Shown: one piece after another, positions 1 to 5,185 of the stretch | Numbering within the stretch: the stretch's first letter is position 1 | How the letters are laid out: each line of letters begins with the position of its first letter | NCBI GenBank assembly: GCA_905214265.1 | Contig: CAJMLQ010000139.1 | Location: forward strand, 1 to 7,422 | Source: an uncultured bacterium | Lineage (GTDB): Bacteria > Bacillota > Clostridia > Oscillospirales > Ruminococcaceae | Direction of reading: 5' to 3' | Length of the DNA stretch: 7,422 bases | Notes under the pieces: model-generated | What the model saw: the letters and a program-made list of their open reading frames with translations, nothing else | Database searches by the model: none | Told to the model about the DNA's origin: nothing | Position numbers and translations under genes: made by a program

Positions 1-6
1 TTATAA

Positions 7-261
7 TATAAATCGCTGCAACAGTCATGTCTCTTGGTGTTACAACAGTTATGTAACACGCTGCTGGTCATGAATCTGATCTATTTCTGCTTCGGCGAGC
101 AGTACGCCGCAGCCAAGGAAAAGGTTTTTGAAGGGTTTTATTGGGTGATTCTCACGGTCATCGGCACCAACGGCGTGCCGGAGGCGATTGTCGCCGCAGT
201 TTTGACCGCCGCTGTCTGCAAGGCGCTGTTCCGGGTGCAGAAACGGGGCGCGGCAGCCTGA
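7..261 (+). pseudogene. ECF transporter S component, C-terminal fragment (probably 5'-truncated)
   Basis: The reading frame is open from 7 (in-frame TAA at 4-6) to TGA at 259-261, giving at most 84 residues. It has two hydrophobic segments and a family-like ending, NGVPEAIVAAVLTAAVCKAL, which resembles the C-terminus of the substrate-binding membrane (S) subunit of energy-coupling-factor vitamin transporters. Such subunits are normally about 170-200 residues with six membrane helices, so roughly the first two thirds is missing. No ATG with a Shine-Dalgarno site precedes the conserved part; possible starts are TTG at 34 and ATG at 70, both weak. Resemblance begins at about LCNTLLVM (residues from about nucleotide 49), after the A+T-rich repeats, which suggests a breakpoint there. 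The gene lies upstream of coaX, so the lost protein may have imported pantothenate or a precursor; that substrate is an inference. The family call is from memory of the pattern and is moderate. Confidence 0.5.
19..59. repeat. Direct repeat pair plus overlapping inverted repeat at left edge
   Basis: Two near-identical 12-base copies, CAACAGTCATGT (19-30) and CAACAGTTATGT (43-54), lie 24 bases apart. The second overlaps an inverted repeat, GTGTTACA (37-44) and TGTAACAC (52-59), separated by 7 bases. A TATAAT box sits at 2-7, so this could be an operator just downstream of a promoter, or the edge of inserted foreign DNA. The stretch is richer in A+T than the coding DNA that follows. The window edge hides the upstream context, so the function is not assigned. 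Confidence 0.35.
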
Positions 262-285
262 CGGAAAAGAGTGAAGTGCTGAAGT

Positions 286-324
286 GCGGCAGAAAACCGG
301 GAAGCCGGCTTTCTGCCGCTTTTT
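286..324 (+). terminator. Rho-independent terminator just upstream of coaX
   Basis: GCGGCAGAAA (286-295) pairs perfectly with TTTCTGCCGC (310-319). An inner CCGG/CCGG helix (297-300 and 305-308) closes on a GAAG loop, and TTTTT follows at 320-324. It lies 24 bases after the transporter-fragment stop codon and directly touches the coaX Shine-Dalgarno run (325-331). Because no promoter fits between it and coaX, it may act as a partial terminator or attenuator for coaX rather than a plain gene end. Confidence 0.8.
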
Positions 325-338
325 AAGGGGGAACCAGT

Positions 339-1121
339 ATGATTTTAGCGCTGGATGTGGGCAATACCAACATCTGCATCGGATGTTTTCAGGAGGGGAA
401 GATCCTGTTCACCGGGAGGATGTCCACGGATCACAGCAAAACCGCCGACGAGTATGCCATCGGCTTTAACAGTATCATCCGGCTTTACGGACACCACGCC
501 TCCGACGTGAAGGGGAGCATTATCTCCTCAGTGGTACCGCCGCTGAACCGGGTGCTCCGGGATGCGGTGAAACGGCTGACCAATACCGTGCCGCTGCAGA
601 TCGGGCCCGGGCTGAAAACGGGGCTCAACATCCTGTTGGACAATCCTGGGCAGATGGGGGCCGACCTGGTGGTGGACGCGGTGGCGGCCATCCATCAGTA
701 TCCGAAGCCGCTGATCGTCTTCGACATGGGGACGGCCACGACGGTCTCGGTCATCGATCGGGAAGGGCGGTATCTGGGGGGCGCGATCATGCCGGGTATC
801 AAGATTTCCCAGGATACCTTGACGGGGCGGACCTCTCAGCTCCCGCGGATCAGTTTGGAGGCACCGGGGCATGTCATCGGGAAGAACACCATCGACTGCA
901 TGAAGAGCGGCGCCATTTACGGCAACGCCGCCATGGTCGACGGACTGGCCGACCGAATCGAGGAAGAGTTGGGAGAAAAGGCCACGGTTGTGGCCACCGG
1001 GGGGCTGGCGGAATGCATCATCCCGTACTGCCGCCGGGAAGTGCAGTATGACGGTGACCTGCTGCTCAAGGGGCTGATGATCATCTACGAAAAGAACGTC
1101 GGGACGGGCGGACGCTCCTGA
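339..1121 (+). CDS. coaX: Type III pantothenate kinase
   Basis: This cytosolic enzyme phosphorylates pantothenate with ATP to 4'-phosphopantothenate, the first step of coenzyme A synthesis. The 260 residues match the usual length of the family. The N-terminal phosphate-binding motif DVGNTN is at residues 6-11. GAD at 107-109 carries the conserved Asp expected to act as catalytic base, followed here by Leu where many members have Arg. FDMGTATT is at 128-135, with the typical GGAIMPGI stretch after it. The fold is the ASKHA (actin/hexokinase-like) ATPase type. The ATG at 339 follows AAGGGGG at 325-331 with a good spacing of 7 bases. This class is known to resist feedback by CoA and to need a monovalent cation. 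The upstream neighbour is a fragment of an ECF vitamin transporter, fitting a pantothenate salvage unit. No promoter is visible between the upstream terminator and the start codon. The gene appears intact. Confidence 0.97.
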   Translation: MILALDVGNTNICIGCFQEGKILFTGRMSTDHSKTADEYAIGFNSIIRLYGHHASDVKGSIISSVVPPLNRVLRDAVKRLTNTVPLQIGPGLKTGLNILLDNPGQMGADLVVDAVAAIHQYPKPLIVFDMGTATTVSVIDREGRYLGGAIMPGIKISQDTLTGRTSQLPRISLEAPGHVIGKNTIDCMKSGAIYGNAAMVDGLADRIEEELGEKATVVATGGLAECIIPYCRREVQYDGDLLLKGLMIIYEKNVGTGGRS

Positions 1122-1159
1122 AAATTTGTTAAGGCAGTGTAAAGATTTGGGAAAGTGCC

Positions 1160-1188
1160 TTGACGGGGGCCGCCGGTCCGCCTATAAT
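1160..1188 (+). promoter_or_regulatory. Sigma-A type promoter for the riboswitch-ATPase transcript
   Basis: The -35 box TTGACG (1160-1165; five of six consensus bases) and a perfect -10 box TATAAT (1183-1188) are separated by exactly 17 bases. Transcription should begin near 1194-1196, placing the riboswitch aptamer at the very 5' end of the RNA. It starts 39 bases after the coaX stop codon, so the ATPase has its own promoter. Confidence 0.88.
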
Positions 1189-1196
1189 AAAAAGTG

Positions 1197-1287
1197 ATGA
1201 GGGAGTAATTCGCGCGCCTGGCGCGTGGCAAAGCCAACATGCATGGCTGTTTCGGCAGCCTGGTTTGCCGGAAGGAATGAGACTCAT
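1197..1287 (+). ncRNA. yybP-ykoY family Mn2+ riboswitch aptamer
   Basis: The RNA contains the conserved pieces of this riboswitch class in order: GGGAGUA after the first strand of the closing helix (1201-1207), CAACAUGC (1235-1242), and a final GAGAC (1279-1283). Helices visible by pairing are P1 ATGAG/CTCAT (1197-1201 with 1283-1287), a hairpin CGCGC/GCGCG (1211-1215 with 1221-1225), a long arm GGCAAA/TTTGCC (1227-1232 with 1264-1269) extended by CCA/TGG, and an apical hairpin GGCTG/CAGCC (1245-1249 with 1256-1260). The family is known to bind Mn2+ and to switch on exporters, including P-type ATPases. The gene immediately downstream is such an ATPase, which strongly supports the call. The exact aptamer limits are approximate. 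Confidence 0.87.
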
Positions 1288-1320
1288 GTACAGTGTCCAT
1301 ACTGTACATGAGTCTTTTTT
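1281..1320 (+). terminator. Riboswitch-controlled intrinsic terminator
   Basis: A perfect 14-bp stem (1281-1294 with 1301-1314), a six-base loop (GTCCAT) and TTTTTT (1315-1320) form a strong terminator 40 bases before the ATPase start codon. The 5' arm includes 1283-1287, the same bases that close aptamer helix P1. Ligand-bound aptamer and terminator are therefore mutually exclusive: Mn2+ should favour read-through, an ON switch. Confidence 0.93.
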
Positions 1321-1360
1321 GTTTCGGAAAACGATCAATACAGAAAGAAGGATTTTCAGC

Positions 1361-3994
1361 ATGCAAGAGTACCAAAAGCCGTCCGGACAGGTTCTGGAGG
1401 AGCTCAAGAGCACGCCGGAGGGACTATCCGGCGAAGAAGCGGGTTCCCGGCTGCGGGAACACGGACTCAATAAGCTGGCGGAGGGGAAGAAGATTTCTTT
1501 GGCGGCGCGGTTTTTCGTCCAGCTGGCGGACCCCATGACGATTATCTTGCTGGCGGCTGCCGTAGTCTCCGGCGTGACCGCAGCCGCGTCGGGAGAATCC
1601 TTCGCCGACGTGTTCATCATTCTGGCGGTGGTGATCATCAATGCGGTTTTGGGCGTTTACCAGGAGAACAAGGCGGAGAAGGCTATCGAAGCGCTGCAGG
1701 AGATGGCTGCCGCGACCTCCAAGGTTCTGCGGGACGGGAAAATCGAGACGGTCCGGAGCGAGGAGTTGGTTCCAGGTGACGTGATCCTGCTGGAGGCCGG
1801 CGACGCGGTGCCCGCCGACGCGCGGTTGCTGGAGTCCGCCAGCCTCAAGGCGGAGGAGGCGGCGCTGACCGGCGAATCCGTACCGGTCAACAAAACGGTG
1901 GATGCGGTCCTGCCTGCTGCGGGGCAGAAGGACGTGCCTCTGGGCGACCGGAAAAACATGGTCTATATGGGCTCCACAGTGGTCTACGGCCGGGGCCGGG
2001 CGGTGATCACCGCCACCGGGATGGACACGGAGATGGGGAAGATCGCCGACGCGCTGGCTAACGCTAAAGAGGGCAAGACACCTCTCCAGAAAAAGCTGGC
2101 TCAGCTGAGCCGCGTTCTCACCTGGCTGGTTATCGGCATCTGCATCTTCATTTTTGCCTTCAGTCTGATCCGGGCGGGGAGCCTGGACGGCGAAGTGGTG
2201 CTGGACACTTTCTTGGTGGCCGTGAGCCTGGCGGTGGCCGCGATCCCGGAGGGGCTGGCGACGGTGGTGACCATCGTCCTCTCCATTGGCGTGACCAACA
2301 TGTCCAAGCGGAACGCTGTGATCCGCAAGCTGACGGCGGTGGAGACCCTGGGATGCGCCCAGGTGATCTGCTCGGATAAGACCGGCACCCTGACTCAGAA
2401 TAAAATGACGGTGGTGGAGCATCTGGGCTCTGACGAGGGGCTGCTGGCCACGGCCATGGCTCTTTGCAGCGACGCGGAACTGAACGGCGCGGAGCAGGCC
2501 ACAGGCGAGCCCACGGAGTGCGCGCTGGTCAACTATGCGTACAAACTGGGACTTAACAAAGACCAGCTAAAGGAGCGGCTGCCCCGGGTGGGCGAAGCGC
2601 CCTTTGACTCCATGCGGAAGATGATGTCCACTGTTCACCGGGATGGAGACCGGTACGTCCAGTACACCAAAGGCGCCCCGGACATCGTCCTCAGCCGCTG
2701 TACGGCGGCGGTGGTGGACGGAAAGACCGTGCCCATGACGGATGCTCTGCGGGAGGAACTGCTGGCCGGGAACAAGGCTATGGCGGACAAGGCCCTCCGG
2801 GTGCTGGCCGCAGCGTTCCGGGAGCATCCCGACGAACCGGAGAGTTACGAGCCGGAGGACCTGGAGCAGGAACTCGTCTACCTAGGCATGACCGGTATGA
2901 TCGATCCGGTACGGCCGGAGGTGGCTGCGGCCGTGAAGGAGTGCCGGGAGGCCGGCATCCGGCCGGTGATGATCACCGGCGATCACAAGGACACCGCCGT
3001 CGCCATCGCCATGGAACTGGGGATCATCACCGATCCCTCCCAGGCCATTACCGGCGCAGAGCTGGACGGGATCCCGGACGGGGAGTTCCAGAACCGGGTG
3101 GCGGACTTCGGCGTCTACGCCCGGGTGCAGCCGGAACACAAGGTCCGTATCGTCAACGCCTGGAAAGCCCGGGGCATGGTGACGGCTATGACCGGTGACG
3201 GTGTCAACGACGCGCCCTCCATTAAAAGCGCAGATATCGGCGTCGGGATGGGCATCACTGGCACCGACGTGACCAAAAACGTCGCCGATATGGTATTGGC
3301 CGATGACAACTTCGCCACCATCGTATCGGCGGTGGAGGAGGGGCGGCGGATCTATGACAACATCCGCAAATCCATTCAGTTCCTGCTGGCGTCCAACCTC
3401 AGCGAGGTACTGGCGATCTTCATTGCGACGCTGCTGGGCTTTACCATCCTCAAGCCGGTGCACTTGCTCTGGATCAACCTGATCACCGACTGCTTCCCGG
3501 CGCTGGCACTGGGTATGGAGAAGGGCGAGCTGGATCTGATGCAGCGGAAACCCCGGGATTCCCGGGAAGGAATTTTCGCCGGCGGGCTGGGATTCGGCTG
3601 CGCCTACCAGGGAATTTTGGTGACGCTGATCGTGCTGGCGTCCTATTTTATCGGGCACTATATCGAATCCGGCGTCTGGGAGATTGCAAACAGCGCCGAC
3701 GGCATGACCATGGCCTTCCTTACCATGTCCATGGCGGAAATCTTCCACTCCTTCAACATGCGCTCACAGAAGAGGTCGGTCTTTACTCTGAAAGGGCACA
3801 ACAAGTTTCTTTGGGGCGCCATGGCCCTGTCGCTGATTGCGACAACGGTAGTGATTTACGTGCCGTTTTTGTCCGCGGCTTTTGGCTTTGAGCACATTTC
3901 GTTGATGGAGTATGGGGTCGCTATGGGATTGGCGGCGCTGGTCATTCCCATCGTGGAACTGGTAAAATTCATTCAGCGCCGGTGCAGCCGGTAA
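1361..3994 (+). CDS. P-type Ca2+/Mn2+-class cation-transporting ATPase (P2A, SERCA-like)
   Basis: This 877-residue membrane pump uses ATP to export divalent cations. The ATG at 1361 is chosen because AGAAGGA lies 8 bases upstream (1346-1352); the open frame runs back into the promoter and riboswitch, so earlier starts are not real. In order: cation-ATPase N-terminal domain; membrane helices M1 (about 57-77) and M2 (about 81-100); actuator loop TGES (170-173); M3-M4 with PEGL (296-299); phosphorylation site DKTGTLT (Asp339); nucleotide-binding KGAPD (437-441); TGD (539-541); hinge TGDGVND (611-617); then C-terminal helices. The SERCA Ca2+ ligands are all present by alignment: VAAIPEG in M4 with Glu297, Asn679 and Glu682 in M5, Asn706, Thr709 and Asp710 in M6, Glu793 in M8. 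So both cation sites look complete. The upstream Mn2+ riboswitch implies induction by Mn2+, as for known Mn2+-exporting relatives; Ca2+ transport is equally possible from the residues alone. The gene appears intact. Confidence 0.95.
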   Translation: MQEYQKPSGQVLEELKSTPEGLSGEEAGSRLREHGLNKLAEGKKISLAARFFVQLADPMTIILLAAAVVSGVTAAASGESFADVFIILAVVIINAVLGVYQENKAEKAIEALQEMAAATSKVLRDGKIETVRSEELVPGDVILLEAGDAVPADARLLESASLKAEEAALTGESVPVNKTVDAVLPAAGQKDVPLGDRKNMVYMGSTVVYGRGRAVITATGMDTEMGKIADALANAKEGKTPLQKKLAQLSRVLTWLVIGICIFIFAFSLIRAGSLDGEVVLDTFLVAVSLAVAAIPEGLATVVTIVLSIGVTNMSKRNAVIRKLTAVETLGCAQVICSDKTGTLTQNKMTVVEHLGSDEGLLATAMALCSDAELNGAEQATGEPTECALVNYAYKLGLNKDQLKERLPRVGEAPFDSMRKMMSTVHRDGDRYVQYTKGAPDIVLSRCTAAVVDGKTVPMTDALREELLAGNKAMADKALRVLAAAFREHPDEPESYEPEDLEQELVYLGMTGMIDPVRPEVAAAVKECREAGIRPVMITGDHKDTAVAIAMELGIITDPSQAITGAELDGIPDGEFQNRVADFGVYARVQPEHKVRIVNAWKARGMVTAMTGDGVNDAPSIKSADIGVGMGITGTDVTKNVADMVLADDNFATIVSAVEEGRRIYDNIRKSIQFLLASNLSEVLAIFIATLLGFTILKPVHLLWINLITDCFPALALGMEKGELDLMQRKPRDSREGIFAGGLGFGCAYQGILVTLIVLASYFIGHYIESGVWEIANSADGMTMAFLTMSMAEIFHSFNMRSQKRSVFTLKGHNKFLWGAMALSLIATTVVIYVPFLSAAFGFEHISLMEYGVAMGLAALVIPIVELVKFIQRRCSR

Positions 3995-4002
3995 AGCGGT
4001 AT

Positions 4003-4028
4003 GTCCGGGAGGGGAAACTCTCCCGGAC
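4003..4028 (+). terminator. Probable terminator hairpin after the ATPase gene
   Basis: GTCCGGGAGGG (4003-4013) pairs with CTCTCCCGGAC (4018-4028), one G-U pair included, around a GAAA tetraloop. It begins 8 bases after the ATPase stop codon. No T-run follows at once; T-rich DNA begins about 15-20 bases later (TATTTTGCTTTTTT, ending at 4057). It is therefore a strong hairpin but an imperfect intrinsic terminator. Confidence 0.6.
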
Positions 4029-4068
4029 GCGCTAACCAAAAAATATTTTGCTTTTTTGAAAAAAAGAC

Positions 4069-4097
4069 TGGACAAACCCGCAATCTTGTGGTATAAT
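4069..4097 (+). promoter_or_regulatory. Promoter of the tRNA cluster
   Basis: TGGACA (4069-4074) and a perfect TATAAT (4092-4097) are separated by 17 bases. The first tRNA gene starts 47 bases after the -10 box, leaving a short 5' leader for RNase P to remove. Confidence 0.8.
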
Positions 4098-4144
4098 AAT
4101 CAACGTTGACCGCGCTGAACATCCGAACGGTGCAAGAAAAGCAC

Positions 4145-4220
4145 GGGGGCGTAGCTCAGTTGGGAGAGTGCTTGCTTCGCATGCAAGAAGTCGAGGGTTC
4201 GAATCCCTTCGTCTCCACCA
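4145..4220 (+). tRNA. tRNA-Ala (anticodon CGC)
   Basis: A full 76-base cloverleaf can be drawn: acceptor GGGGGCG/CGTCTCC with two G-U pairs, D arm GCTC/GAGT, anticodon arm CTTGC/GCAAG with loop TTCGCAT, T arm GAGGG/CCCTT with loop TTCGAAT, discriminator A and encoded CCA. The anticodon CGC (4178-4180) reads GCG alanine codons, suiting a GC-rich genome. It is the first gene of a three-tRNA transcript. Confidence 0.97.
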
Positions 4221-4226
4221 TTTTAT

Positions 4227-4303
4227 GAAGGTGTAGCTCAGTTGGTTAGAGTACCTGCTTGACATGCAGGGGGTCGGTGGTTCAAGTCCACTCATCTTCA
4301 CCA
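4227..4303 (+). tRNA. tRNA-Val (anticodon GAC)
   Basis: A 77-base cloverleaf is present: acceptor GAAGGTG/CATCTTC, D arm GCTC/GAGT, anticodon arm CCTGC/GCAGG with loop TTGACAT, T arm GGTGG/CCACT with loop TTCAAGT, and encoded CCA. The anticodon GAC (4261-4263) reads GUC and GUU valine codons. It follows tRNA-Ala after 6 bases, so the two are surely co-transcribed. Confidence 0.97.
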
Positions 4304-4306
4304 AAT

Positions 4307-4350
4307 GAAAAGACCGGCGGTTCGAGAAAACCTTACGGTCTTTTCCTTTT
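4307..4350 (+). terminator. Terminator-like hairpin between the two tRNA-Val genes
   Basis: GAAAAGACCG (4307-4316) pairs perfectly with CGGTCTTTTC (4336-4345), an inner GGTT/AACC (4319-4322 with 4329-4332) can form, and CTTTT follows. It fills the 48-base gap between tRNA-Val(GAC) and tRNA-Val(CAC). No promoter is visible after it, so the third tRNA would depend on read-through, or the hairpin may serve as an RNA-processing signal instead. Confidence 0.6.
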
Positions 4351-4351
4351 C

Positions 4352-4428
4352 GGAGGCATAGCTCAGCTGGTTAGAGCGTTCGCTTCACATGCGAGAGGTC
4401 CTGGGTTCGAGCCCCTGTGTCTCCACCA
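4352..4428 (+). tRNA. tRNA-Val (anticodon CAC)
   Basis: A 77-base cloverleaf is present: acceptor GGAGGCA/TGTCTCC, D arm GCTC/GAGC, anticodon arm TTCGC/GCGAG with loop TTCACAT, T arm CTGGG/CCCTG with loop TTCGAGC, and encoded CCA. The anticodon CAC (4386-4388) reads GUG valine codons. It is the last gene of the cluster and is followed by a terminator. Confidence 0.97.
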
Positions 4429-4437
4429 AATCAATAT

Positions 4438-4483
4438 AATCCGAACCTTTATCTGATAGGAAATGGGTTCGGATTTATTGTTT
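4438..4483 (+). terminator. Terminator of the tRNA cluster
   Basis: AATCCGAACC (4438-4447) pairs perfectly with GGTTCGGATT (4466-4475), followed by the T-rich TTTATTGTTT ending at 4483. The 18-base loop is longer than usual. It lies 9 bases after the last tRNA. Confidence 0.75.
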
Positions 4484-4517
4484 ATATCGAAGAAATTGAA
4501 GATTGATAACGCAAAAC

Positions 4518-4547
4518 GGGAGGACTGCCGCTTATGGCAATCCTCCC
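4518..4547 (-). terminator. Terminator hairpin, minus-strand transcription
   Basis: GGGAGGA/TCCTCCC (4518-4524 with 4541-4547) and TGCC/GGCA (4526-4529 with 4536-4539) form an 11-bp stem with one mismatch. On the minus strand it is followed by GTTTTGCGTT, on the plus strand by no T-run, so it best fits termination of leftward transcription. It may end the small remnant at 4587-4667 and possibly transcripts reading through from the fructokinase gene. Confidence 0.55.
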
Positions 4548-4586
4548 TCTGGCTTTATGTAGAGTTTTTCTTCTCGGTGCCTCGTT

Positions 4587-4667
4587 TTATTTCGTAAAAG
4601 CCTGTTTTTCCTCGTTGCTTTCATAATATTTCTGAATGAGCGGCAGCAGATTCTTTGCCAAGGATTC
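4587..4667 (-). pseudogene. Possible C-terminal remnant of an unknown gene
   Basis: On the minus strand 26 codons are open, ending in TAA (4587-4589) and reading ESLAKNLLPLIQKYYESNEEKQAFTK. The composition (charged, leucine-rich, probably helical) looks like a genuine protein tail. The frame is closed upstream by a TAG at 4668-4670, exactly where the insertion-sequence remnant seems to begin. A minus-strand terminator lies 40 bases downstream. I infer a gene whose 5' part was lost when the insertion sequence arrived or rearranged. I cannot name the family, and 26 open codons could be chance. Confidence 0.3.
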
Positions 4668-4709
4668 CTATTTAATGTTTATGAAACAATTGAGAAAGCC
4701 TTGTGACCC

Positions 4710-4738
4710 AAGACACTGAAGCTCATTTGTGGTAAAAT
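4710..4738 (+). promoter_or_regulatory. Possible promoter of the transposase
   Basis: AAGACA (4710-4715; four of six -35 consensus bases) and TAAAAT (4733-4738) are 17 bases apart, upstream of the transposase start. A small palindrome AGGGTAAACCCT (4763-4774) lies in the leader. This is a weak match. Confidence 0.35.
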
Positions 4739-4792
4739 AAGCGCAAGAGAAACGGCAAAAATAGGGTAAACCCTTGCACTTGGAGGACGGCT

Positions 4793-5089
4793 ATGAATCG
4801 CTACAGCAATGGGCAGATCAGTCTTGCGGATTTCAAACTGCCAGTTGGCATGCATCTGAAGGAGAACAACCGCTGGGTGAAGAAAGCCCAGACGATCCCG
4901 TGGCTGGAGATTGAGAAGCGTTACGCCGCGTTGTTCACTAACCTTAAGGGAAATGCGGCCAAGCCGCTGCGGTTGGCGCTGGGAGTCTGCATAATGCAGG
5001 CAGAGTACAGCTATTCCGATTAGGAGACCGCACTGCAGATTCAGGAGAACACGTATCTGCAGTACTTCTGTGATTATCCGGGCCATTAT
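4793..5089 (+). pseudogene. IS5-type transposase, N-terminal fragment with nonsense codon
   Basis: ATG at 4793 follows GGAGGA (4782-4787). The first 76 residues end at TAG (5021-5023), but family-like sequence continues in the same frame after it: ETALQIQENTYLQYFCDYPG. Related transposases as I remember them read ...YSDEETALQIQEN..., so a GAG-to-TAG change is the likely cause. The region corresponds to the N-terminal domain (DUF772/InsH type) that precedes the DDE catalytic domain. Homology fades near 5085-5089 and no DDE catalytic part is present, so the protein cannot be active. The whole enzyme would normally have several hundred residues. It sits between the tRNA cluster and the fructokinase gene, facing the latter. 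Confidence 0.75.
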
Positions 5090-5185
5090 CTAGAAATACA
5101 AATTGGTACTACTTGCAACGGCAAATCCGCTATACAGTGGAGTGCTGCACTCGTAGGATTGATATCGGACATTTGTTGCTTCTCT

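Noticed and set aside
19..54. CRISPR-like repeat-spacer unit
   Set aside because: Only two 12-base copies at 24-base spacing, far short of a CRISPR repeat, and no cas genes nearby.
1160..1360. N-terminal extension of the ATPase (67 extra residues in open frame)
   Set aside because: It begins in the -35 box and would translate the riboswitch and terminator; ATG 1361 has a proper Shine-Dalgarno site and matches family N-termini.
1424..2422. Long minus-strand open frame (332 codons) opposite the ATPase
   Set aside because: A shadow of GC-rich codon bias: arginine/histidine/glutamine-rich with no recognisable domain, entirely antisense to a conserved gene.
2882..3748. Minus-strand open frame of 288 codons opposite the ATPase C-terminal half
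   Set aside because: Low-complexity His/Gly/Asp-rich translation without domains; antisense to conserved motifs.
4032..4304. Minus-strand open frame containing RRRDSNPRLLACEAS
   Set aside because: A familiar false protein produced by translating tRNA genes in reverse; it covers tRNA-Ala and tRNA-Val(GAC).
4259..4456. Plus-strand open frame containing GGIAQLVRAFASHARGPGFEP
   Set aside because: Another well-known artefact of translating tRNA genes; it overlaps tRNA-Val(CAC).
4679..5086. Minus-strand open frame of 135 codons across the IS remnant
   Set aside because: It is antisense to the recognisable transposase fragment and has no recognisable domain.
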